From assembly GCA_001599715.1 (NCBI GenBank), contig BCHU01000013.1:124001-188000 (forward strand): a DNA stretch of 64,000 nt, read 5' to 3'. A program made the position numbers and the translations under genes. Source of the DNA: Phaeotremella fagi (taxonomy: Eukaryota > Basidiomycota > Tremellomycetes > Tremellales > Phaeotremellaceae). Of the stretch, positions 1 through 8,595 are shown one piece after another. The notes beneath the pieces are model-generated. The model did no database searches, was not told the DNA's origin, and saw nothing but the letters and a program-made list of their open reading frames with translations. Position 1 is the first letter of the stretch. Each line of letters starts with the position of its first letter.

Positions 1-150
1 GGTATCTACCAAATAGTCTATCTTGTTGCCCCAGTCGTCAATGACCAAGGTGGCGTCCTTCAGAAATGTGAGGATCATTTGATTGTCTGAGATAGCGAGG
101 TGATAATCTTCTCCTACATTATATGTACCATTGGGGAACAATTTTGACAT
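1..150 (-). CDS. Family 1 small protein, 5' part only (runs off the window)
   Basis: Fifty codons are visible on the minus strand from an ATG at 150 to the window edge. The product begins MSKLFPNGTYNVGEDYH and continues with an LAISDNQMILTFL stretch that aligns with the N-terminus of the copy starting at 1384 (NGTY, ISDNQ and YLVDT are shared). It is the first of nine members of a lineage-restricted paralogous family seen in this window. No signal peptide or membrane segment is visible and I know of no named domain. The 3' end lies outside the window, so its intactness cannot be judged. Confidence 0.6.
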   Translation of the reverse strand, partial: MSKLFPNGTYNVGEDYHLAISDNQMILTFLKDATLVIDDWGNKIDYLVDT

Positions 151-661
151 GATTGTTGTTTATTGAGAAACTTGATGTAGTTGTGTAGCTTGCGGGTGTG
201 AAAAGATGATTGTAAAAAGGGAAGAAAAACTGGGAGCTTGAGCCCTTATGTACGTATTGTAGTACCATGACGGTGTCCCTCTTTTGTGAGGTTTGGAACA
301 CTCGAGGTCAAAGGACGGCCACTTGCTTTGCTGTCTTTGTCTATCCACAGCTGCGAGAGGAACAAACTTACTACTGTAGTGTGGCAATCTGCTTGATTAG
401 TCTTACCCGATGCCACGACCATAAGAGAGGTTTGACATGATTGTCTGTGGAAGAATGCTCACAAAGATTTGATGGTAGCATTATGCCATGTTCGTAAGAT
501 CATACAGCATCATGAATTTGGGTCTTCCATCACCGCAAAGGATAGTCTACATTACTGTAGATGAAGGGAAGAGAGTAAAATCGATTGAACGAATTGCTAG
601 GCTGCAGATGATTTTCGCTCCACCATCATCATTCATCATACTTTATTTAGCAAACTATTGA
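151..661. promoter_or_regulatory. Upstream region of the family 1 copy at 150; conserved promoter block
   Basis: No gene is seen. A block at about 236-362 matches blocks at 1480-1605 and 3047-3175 in the same orientation. The shared words are CTCTTTTGTGAG and CCACTTGCTTTGCT, followed by a TCTATCCACAG-like end. It is probably the shared upstream control region of the minus-strand family 1 genes. Short ORFs across it are not conserved between copies. Confidence 0.5.
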
Positions 662-1384
662 TCAACCCTTTAGAGACCCTTGAAGAAAACTCCAAAAACG
701 ACCTTTTTTCTCAGCCTTGGTAGCACTAGCTTCTAACTCATTGGTAGTACTTGCTTCTGGCTCCTCTGCGGGGGTGTCTTGATCTATACCAGTGTCTTCT
801 ACAGCTTTGAACGTGAATGTTGGAATCACATACTCAATGGTCGAATCAACTATATCAACATATTCGTGGGTTAAGATACACTCCGTAGAATTTGTACGTC
901 GAACATGTACCGAAGAAAGGAGATATTCACCTTTACCTTCAAAGATTTCGTACCAAGTTCGTTTTGGGTTTTCGTCCCTTGGATCTATTGGGAGAGCCAA
1001 CAGCTTGTACAAAGTGGTTGACTTAGCAGGAACCAAATCGATTGATTCGTTTACACCGATTCGAAGAACGATATCTGGAACCGTATCGGTCCATGGATGG
1101 GATAATGTCTATCTGGCAGAATTGACTGCATCTTGACTGATTGAATCGAGTGATTTTTTGGTATCTTGGGTGAGATTTAGGTTGACTTTATGTCCATTCC
1201 ACAACTGATGACGAGAGCAGGTATCTACCAAGTACTTTGTCTGATCGACCCCGCCGACATTTTTATCAGAACTACAGATTAATTTGGCGCCCCCCAGATA
1301 TTCAAGAATAAATTGATTGTCTGAGATGGTGATTCGATAATATCTGTCTATCTTATATGTACCATTGGTATACGAGTCTGGCAT
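662..1384 (-). pseudogene. Family 1 copy interrupted by one in-frame stop codon
   Basis: Starting at the ATG at 1384, the minus-strand frame reads MPDSYTNGTYKID and keeps family 1 motifs throughout: ISDNQFILEYL, then RIGVNESIDLVP, GEYLLSSV and PTFTFKA. The frame is broken once, by an in-frame TAG at 1109-1111, where the intact copy at 3614 has a serine codon (SVRSTLAAPW there against SAR-stop-TLSHPW here). Reading through the stop gives about 240 codons with no shift, so this is a single nonsense change and not an intron. The C-terminal tail after PTFTFKA is longer than in other copies and rich in A, E and T. Either a young pseudogene or a gene read through at UAG. Confidence 0.7.
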
Positions 1385-2215
1385 GATTGTTTTGTGAGTG
1401 AGAAACTCGATTTCCTTATGTATGATATAGCCTGCGGGTGGCAAAAGGTATTGTAAAATGGGAAAAGAAACTGGGGAGCTCGAGTTCTTACATACGTTGC
1501 ACCATACCAATGTCCATCTTTTGTGAGGTGAAGAAGACTTGAATTCAATGGAGGACCACTTGCTTTGCTATCTTTTTCTATCCACAGCATTACGTGCTAC
1601 GAAGACTCCGTACGGCAGAACAAAAGATCAACGTTTTATTCTTGTTCCGATCTGCTAGGCAGCTTTTATACAATTTATGGGGCATGACAATAGTTCAGAA
1701 GAGATTTATCAATAGATGATGGAGAAGCTTTCCCCGACAAACAGGCGATTTCCTATACAATATAGTTTATCCCATTTGACTCAATGCTAATCACTCTTGT
1801 TTCTCAACATCATTTCTAAGCACATTGTAGTTGGATACTACTAGCCTCCGAAGTCAACATGCCCCCAAAGTCGTTTTTGATTACGAAGTGAATTCGTCTT
1901 CGGTGTTTGCCAACCCTTTCATGAACATGTCTTTGAACGGAGATCGAACATGTCGACGAGTGAAAGGATCTAAAATCCTTTAAAATCTTTTACTCTCTGT
2001 GTTTATGCAATATACAAATTCCTGGATCTGCAACTATTTCCCGCCCTTTGCAATTCACTTGGCAATCCAGTATTCATTCAATCATTGAATCATTCAATCA
2101 CTCAATCAGTCAACAATTTATCGATTGGTCAAACACCCGGTCGATCAACAGATCAATCAAACAAGCCTTCCTTCAATCACTCAACCAAGCCACTCAAGTA
2201 TCCAAATCTTTCGTA
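1385..2215. promoter_or_regulatory. Divergent intergenic region between family 1 and family 2 copies
   Basis: No gene is supported. It contains the conserved block at 1480-1605 upstream of the 1384 ATG, and a CTTTTGCCACCCGC-like element (reverse strand) near 1440. Just before the family 2 start, 2060-2200 is a low-complexity leader built from variations on TCAATCA, probably a 5' UTR. Confidence 0.5.
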
Positions 2216-2767
2216 ATGTCGACCGTCTCCCAAACCCAAGCTTCAGATGGTGAAGATAACCAACTTTCTGAACACGACATCATGGCTCAAAAAGCTCAGC
2301 AAGCTATCGATGATGTTCGCTGGCCCACAGAGGAAGAACCATCCAAACCCAATCTCACAGAAATGCTTCAAAATACAGCCAAAGCAGCCACATGCTGTTC
2401 CAATCATGTCGATGTGGCGACAAAAAAGCAGCTTGATAACTGGGGTGTCTCGCTAAAATCGACATTTACACCGTTCGACGGTCATTGGTTAGGACCGACT
2501 CTGGGTCGTCTTTATAAATCTTCCTTCGAATTTTCACCCTCCGCCTCTTCAGTCAAGAGCTACTGTGATAACGATACACCAGACGATCTTAAAAGCAGAT
2601 TCGGCTCGATGGTAGAAGATTATGAGGTCTGGAAAACTGCCCTTTCAGATTGCGAAACAAAAGTAGAAGCGCACCGGGGTAAAGAAGGAGAAAAAAACAC
2701 GCTCTATGGAACCCTAAATATTCCCTCTTGGGTTGAATGTGTCGAAGCCAAAACCATGTCTTTGTAA
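2216..2767 (+). CDS. Family 2 small protein (183 aa), unknown function
   Basis: The first true ATG of this frame is at 2216 (product MSTVSQTQASDGED). The open frame upstream lacks an ATG and is repetitive leader. Family 2 features are present: an acidic N-terminus, AQQAIDDVRW with a following acidic run, a central CCSNHVDV stretch, and a C-terminal MVEDYEVWKTAL motif that is best conserved among the six copies (copies at 4426, 14752, 15805, 16779, 17780). It is predicted soluble, without a signal peptide or transmembrane segment. I do not recognise the fold. A C-terminal segment after the DYxxW motif looks unique to this copy. Confidence 0.6.
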   Translation: MSTVSQTQASDGEDNQLSEHDIMAQKAQQAIDDVRWPTEEEPSKPNLTEMLQNTAKAATCCSNHVDVATKKQLDNWGVSLKSTFTPFDGHWLGPTLGRLYKSSFEFSPSASSVKSYCDNDTPDDLKSRFGSMVEDYEVWKTALSDCETKVEAHRGKEGEKNTLYGTLNIPSWVECVEAKTMSL

Positions 2768-3152
2768 ACATCAAATCCCGATTGAGAGCAGGAGATCATG
2801 TATAGATAGTTAAGAACAGCCGATTAAATACAAGAAAACTTGAAAAGACTGCGCGGGGTTGGTGTAATTGTTTGCATGCATTGTATATGTACATACTTCT
2901 AGCAGCCAAAAGGGAGTAGAGGGCGAGAATAATGAGAACTCCGGAAAGATCCTGGAAATCGCCTTCGCTACACTTTGCCATTTGCCACTCCTAGCAATAA
3001 TCCATCGGGGCGTGAGCCGCCCAGCGAGCGAAGAAGACACAAGGAACTCGAGCCCTTACATACTGTCCATACTGTAATATATCAGTATCCCTCTTTTGTG
3101 AAGTTTAGAAGACTCGGGTAAAATGGAGGACCACTTGCTTTCCTACCTTCTT
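2768..3152. other. Conserved family 2 3' flank joined to an orphan family 1 promoter block
   Basis: The left part (2832-2853) is a 22-bp element identical to 15388-15409, also downstream of a family 2 gene. Sequence to about 3035 resembles 5070-5290 downstream of the next family 2 copy. From about 3047 to 3175 it changes to the family 1 upstream block, but no family 1 start codon follows on the minus strand. The junction near 3036-3046 looks like a recombination or deletion breakpoint. Confidence 0.55.
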
Positions 3153-3614
3153 CTATCCAAGGCTGTGCGTACAAAGAATGGAAAAAAGGATTTCGTATTG
3201 GTACTCCGATACGTGTGGTATCTCTCCTACACCTTCTGGGGGAATGTATCGTAGTTGATTTAAGGTGAAAGATTCGACGGGCACCAATGAAATTCGTTTT
3301 GTAGCACCAATCTTTAGCTCGTGGTCTTTCAATCGATGTTTTGACCAGGGAGCAGCAAGAGTGCTTCTGACTGAAGCAACAGTATCTTTGTCGATGGATT
3401 TGAGGTTGGCGTCTGTTTCTTGAGTAGCGGTATACTTCACCCCTGCACCATCCCATAATTCTCCACCTAATAGCATATACATTTCGCTTTGATAAAGATG
3501 ACCAATAATATTCAGTGTTGTTTTCTTCAGATATTTGAGCCTCAATTTATCTTCTGAGACGGTGACTTCATACGCACCTTGAGTGAAGGTGCCAAAATGA
3601 GAAGGGTTTGACAT
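3153..3614 (-). CDS. Family 1 copy with truncated, chimeric C-terminus (153 aa)
   Basis: The ATG at 3614 opens MSNPSHFGTFTQGAYEV. The frame carries the family core (LRLKYLKKTTL, LWDGAGVKY, LKIGATKRISLVP) as far as a YEI that matches YEI in the 1384 copy. There the GKGEYLLSSV and PTYTFEA parts are missing. The reading frame instead runs for about a dozen codons into sequence homologous to the upstream block of other family 1 genes and stops. The protein is therefore about 40 residues short of the family norm. It may still be expressed, but it most likely represents a recombination product. Confidence 0.5.
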   Translation of the reverse strand: MSNPSHFGTFTQGAYEVTVSEDKLRLKYLKKTTLNIIGHLYQSEMYMLLGGELWDGAGVKYTATQETDANLKSIDKDTVASVRSTLAAPWSKHRLKDHELKIGATKRISLVPVESFTLNQLRYIPPEGVGEIPHVSEYQYEILFSILCTHSLG

Positions 3615-4425
3615 GGTCGGTAGCCAGTAAGATATTGAAATTTGCAGTGAGTGGCAAAAGTTGATGGTAAAGAGGAAAAGCGCTCTGGCTCGTTCGCGAG
3701 ATTATATCATGAAGACCGAGTCTTCCATGTTATACAAAGGATGTAGTTGTTGGGTGGTCAAGAAAGGATAAGAAAGGATGAACGAAAGACAAAGAGAGAA
3801 AGAGGGGGGGTACGGGTTTTTGTTCAGGAAGGCCGACTGCAGGGTGAAACGTTGGTGAAACGTTTATCTGTCAATGGACATATTTTTGTAAACGAAGGCT
3901 TATCAAAGAGGGGATGGAGGGAAAGACGATACTCAGAAGTACTGGATATTATCGTTGGACGGTAACTTTGCACTAGCTTGACTTACTTGATTTTCGACAC
4001 CCGACTGTGCATGACTACGTACAATACACAGCAGACTCTTACTGCCATTAATCCGCATCTATAGACTTAGGATATCATGACGGCTTCCAATTTATGAAGA
4101 TCGAGAACTATTGTCTGTTCATCAGTCTTCAACGTCAAACACAATGTTTTCTTTTTTAAACCGCAGCGTTTTTTCCTTTTTGTAGCGTAATTCAGCACTT
4201 TTTCAATCTTTTCATGAACCTATCTTGAAACGGAGGTGAAACCAAGCGGATCTCAAATAAAGCGGAGGTCAAACAAAACGACCAATGAAAGGATTCAAAA
4301 TTCATTACCTTTGTCTTGTCTGGAAGACTTTCGTACTGCTTACATACAAATAAGTGTATATGCCAATCATTTCTCTCTCTCTTTCCCCTCACTCATCAAT
4401 CACGCAATCACTCGAAAATTCCAAC
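3615..4425. other. Intergenic region upstream of two divergent small genes
   Basis: No gene is supported. A purine-rich stretch near 3750-3830 produces a meaningless basic ORF. A CTTTTGCCACTCAC-like element (reverse strand) lies near 3650, as in the leaders of other family 1 copies. The last 50 bp before 4426 are a pyrimidine-rich leader. Confidence 0.4.
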
Positions 4426-5046
4426 ATGTCCATCGATCTCCTCTCCAAAACAACAACCTCTCACACAATGACAATCAACCCCCTTACACAAGGTTTCGAA
4501 GACGAAAAATACGACTTTCGTGAAAAGGGAAGTTCTACTGCAACAGCTCAAGCTGCTATCGATAATGTTACTTGGGTACCAACAGAAGGTGAAGGCTCCG
4601 TTCAGATCTTTAAATCGCTTCGCAAAGCAGTCGCTTGCTGTGTACACGACGTCGACTTGTGAACATACGGTCAGATTCGTGATTGTGGAATTGTTTTGAC
4701 ATCTCATCTTACCTACGACGACGTTGATCCACTCGGAGGAACTCTCGGCCCTCTTGTAAAAGCCTCCCTCGACTTCGATATTTCAGCATCCTCAGTAAAG
4801 TTCGTCATTCCTGGTGATACCATCGAGGAGGTCAAAACTCGATACGAAACAATGTTGAAAGACTACCGAGTCTGGCAGGAGGCCCTCAAAGAGAGCAGAG
4901 CAGAAGACGACGAATACTGGAGGAAACGCCGAGAAGCAAACAAATCCGACGAATCTAGTTTACCATCGTACTTCACATCATCCTCTCAATCCGACCCCAC
5001 AGACCCAAATGGTAAAGATATTCTTAGTACGGAGAAAAGTGATTGA
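4426..5046 (+). pseudogene. Family 2 copy interrupted by an in-frame TGA
   Basis: The ATG at 4426 opens MSIDLLSKTTTSHTM. Family motifs follow in one frame: AQAAIDNVTW, then CCVHDVDL, then after the stop GGTLGPLVKASLDF and MLKDYRVWQEAL. The frame is broken once by TGA at 4660-4662. Residues on both sides align codon by codon with the intact copy at 2216 (CCSNHVDVATKKQL), so a nonsense mutation is the simplest reading. A 33-nt in-frame segment at 4642-4674 begins GT and ends AG and would remove the stop if spliced. Introns of 33 nt seem to exist elsewhere in this window, but no branch site is evident here and no paralog has an intron at this place. Confidence 0.6.
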
Positions 5047-5402
5047 AATGATGCGGTAGGAGAGAAGAAGACCTGGGAAGATTGTGCGGGGTTGTGCTGT
5101 AGTTAGTTCTATAGATTTTATTGCGAGTGTATGTACATTGCTTTATCAGCTGAAAGGGAGTAGAGAGCGAGACTATTCAGAACTCCGTAAAGATGGGAGA
5201 CCGCCCTACACCTGCAAGTACTCTACATTTGCCACATTCAGCAACAGTGGTCTCAGCGGGCCGTACGATCCGCCGAGCGAGTACAGTATCGTATCGAGAC
5301 GGCGCTTTATGCTCATCCTTTTCTGTCCTCAACCAAGCATCAAGGCGCTTTAAAGATGGTCCAGGATGATCGTAACTCATTACAATCCCAAATTCACTCG
5401 AT
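5047..5402. other. Family 2 3' flank and upstream region of the beta-galactosidase gene
   Basis: No gene is seen. 5070-5290 is a diverged duplicate of the 3' flank at 2840-3035 (shared GCGGGGTTG and AAAGGGAGTAGAG words, then a CCGCC-AGCGAG segment). The promoter of the downstream GH2 gene must lie within about 350 bp. Confidence 0.45.
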
Positions 5403-8380
5403 ATGACTTTGATGATGCCGAGTCAGATTGAAAAACCACATGAATCAACCTCTCCTTGGGCTGGCGCCCTTCCTCCACGATCATGGAATTCTCATTCGGA
5501 TGCTCAGCGTCAAGATCTAAATGGGACATGGCGTTTCAAACTTTTGCCTACAACTGATTTTCCTCGAGAATTCTCTCTTGTAGATGAGTTTGATGATCAC
5601 GAATGGAGTGATATCCCGGTCCCTTCACACTGGGTGTTACACGGTCACGGTCAACCAGCTTATCAAAATATTCAATACCCTTTCGTGGTCGATCCTCCTC
5701 ATGTTCCTACAGAGAATCCTACTGGAATGTATCGTCTCAATTTTGAGTTGAAGGCAGGTTGGTCATCTAAAAGTGGTAGTGTGAGTTGTTTTGCAAACAT
5801 GAATGGAAACGTATACTAAATCTTCATCAGACAGTTTTACGCTTCGACGGGGTAGAAGGATGGTTCCAAGTCTGGTTCAACGGTACCTTGTTGGGGTTTT
5901 CTTCAGGCAGTCGTCTCCCAGTAGAATTCGATGTCACTACTCTTCTCTCCGATTCGAAGAATCTCATCGCAGTTTGTGTTCACCAATGGTCGGCTGCAAC
6001 ATACTTGGAAGATCAAGATCAATGGTGGCTTCCAGGTATATTTAGAGAAGTGACCTTACTACATCGACCTCAAAATTCAGTCAAAGATTATTTCGTCCAT
6101 GCATCATACGATCATTTGACAGGAGAAGGATCGTTGAAAGTTGATTGCGATCCGATTGGGAGAGTTGTGATTCCTGCGCTCAACATTGACATACCAACTG
6201 GGGAAAATATCAGCTTGAAGGTTCAACCTTGGTCAGCTGAAATACCGACATTGTATGACGGTAACCTCATCACCGGAGGTGAAACCGTTCCTCTCAAAAT
6301 AGGGTTTCGAACTGTAGTGATTGATGAAGGTCTTATCAAGGTAAACGGAAAACCACTTTTCTTTCATGGGGTCAATCGACACGAATTTCATCCAGAACAT
6401 GGTAGAGCTTTGGATTTCGATACAATGCTGGAAGATGTCCGTCTTATGAAGCAGAACAATATCAACGCTGTTCGATGCAGTCATGCGCCTCCTCATCCTT
6501 ATTTCTTGGATCTATGTGATCAACATGGTTTATGGGTCATCGACGAATGTGATCTCGAAACTCACGGATTCGAGTTAGTCAATTTCCGTCGTAACCCAAC
6601 AAACGATACCAATTGGACCTCAGCGTTCGTTAATCGCGCTCAACGTATGTTTGAAAGAGACAAAAATCACCCTTCAATCATTATCTGGTCTTTGGGAAAC
6701 GAATCTGGCTCAGGTGTCAACATCGGTCATATGGCAGATTGGGTTCGAGCTCGCGACCCTGATCGTCCCATAATGTACGAGCGAGATCACTCCTGTCAAT
6801 ACGTTGATATCTACTGCGACATGTATCTTACACTGGAAGCTTTGACGAAGATTGGTAGACACGAGGAACCACCTTGGCAAGATGAGTTATTGGACCAACG
6901 TCGTCGTTCCATGCCTTTCATCTTGGCAGAGTATGCACATGCAATGGGAAATGGACCAGGTGGTCTGAAAGAATATCAAGAGATTCTTAGAAAATACCCT
7001 CGCTGTCAAGGTGGTTTTGTATGGGAATGGATAGATCACGGCTTCTCCAAGTATACAAAAGAAGGTCAACATTACTTTGCGTATGGTGGAGATTTCGGGG
7101 AGAAAATTCACGATGGAAACTTTACTTGCGACGGGTTGATGTTTCCCAATCGTCAACCAAGTCCTGGTATGCTTGAATACAAAAAAGTAATCGAACCAAT
7201 CAAAATCACGATAAACGTTATCAAGAATCAGATTTCAATCGTCAACCTTCAGACGTTTGCTGATACCTCGAATTTCACTTTCTCATGGCGGTATGAGGTT
7301 GATGGAGATTCAATTACAAGTGGACAACTAGACGTTCCAACGTTCTCGCCGGGAGAATGTGGACTTTGTCCTATACCGACGCTTCCTCAGGTTGAAAACG
7401 ATAAGGAACGATGGTTATCTGTATCAGCTTGTCTTTCTGCTTCAACTTCATGGGCCTCTGAAGGTCATCAGGTTACATGGAGTGAAGCACATGTAACAAC
7501 CCCTGTCTTTTCACCTATCCTCACAACCCTAAAAGTTATCCCTCTCAACATAAGAGACGACTTTATACACATTGGACAAGGAAAATTCGATCGGACTTCT
7601 GGTCAACTGGTTAGCATTGCTGATATTCCAGTCTCCAACTTCTCTCTTGACATTTGGCGCGCTTTGATAGATAACGATTATGGGGCTCATACTATTCCTG
7701 GGTCAAATACCTCTTCACAATGGTTACCGTTTCATTTCGACATGGGGAAATTCTGCCTGGACTCGGTGGACATTAGAGAAAACGAGTTGCTCGTCCGTGG
7801 TAGACTTGGATTTCCGGTCTATGATCGATTCTTTGACACTACTTATCGTTGGTCAAACAACGACTGTGGTGAGCTTGTCCTGGTAGTCGAGGTAGTTCCT
7901 CGAGGGAATTGGGATAACCTCACCATTCCACGGATAGGTGTTCAGCTCAGTTTACCTTCGTCAATGGAACGGGTTTCTTGGTTCGGTTTGGGTCCTGGAG
8001 AGGCATACCCCGACTCTTGTCAAGCTGTTCGTACAAGTAAATGGAACCTTGAAATCGATGAAATGCAAACTCCTTACATTCATCCTCAGGAGAACGGCAA
8101 TCGCCTTGACGTACGATGGACTGAGATTTTACAGGGTAACGGTAAAGGTTTAAGAATAGAAGGTGATCCGAAATTCTCAATGACAGCGCGAAGATGGACA
8201 TCAAAGCAGTTACAGGAAGCCAAGCATACGACAGATCTCATACCTGGAGACAGCGTCTGGCTCAATATCGACCACAGTGTGAACGGAGTAGGTACTGCAT
8301 CTTGCGGTCCAGGAATTTTCCCAGAATATCAACTTCATCCCAAACCAATCATGTTTACCATTAGATTCAGCACCATATGA
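5403..8380 (+). CDS. Beta-galactosidase, LacZ-type glycoside hydrolase family 2 (975 aa)
   Basis: Two exons, 5403-5780 and 5831-8380, separated by a 50-nt intron with a TACTAA branch site, give 975 aa, close to E. coli LacZ (about 1020). Domain order is the GH2 sugar-binding domain (residues about 20-215), the immunoglobulin-like domain, the TIM barrel with GVNRHEFHPEHGR and MKQNNINAVRCSH, and the C-terminal beta-sandwich. The acid/base glutamate is Glu417 in SLGNESG and the nucleophile Glu493 in ILAEYAHAMGNG. Their spacing of 76 residues equals that of LacZ E461/E537. No signal peptide is visible, so it should act in the cytosol on an imported beta-galactoside. It lies first in a co-oriented trio with a regulator and a transporter. 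An in-frame ATG at 5415 is an alternative start. Confidence 0.93.
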
Positions 8381-8595
8381 GTAAAAAGGAGGAGATCATG
8401 AGAGATAAGGGATGACATGTACAGTATCGTTTGTATATTGTTCTATGCAATTCTCACCGTTCTGTTTGTCTTGGTAACAATATTGTGCGCAGGCCGGATA
8501 TAGAGAGTATGTATGTAACTGTTATTGCGAAGGCATAAACCTTTACCGAACGGGATATTGCAGCGGTCCGTCCTCAGTTGCTGCCCAGTCCCATC

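Noticed and set aside
2048..2215. N-terminal extension of the family 2 gene from a non-ATG codon
   Set aside because: No ATG in the segment, low-complexity TCAATCA repeats, and no paralog has the extension.
3747..3965. Basic 72-aa ORF
   Set aside because: Purine-rich low complexity, no conserved counterpart upstream of paralogs.
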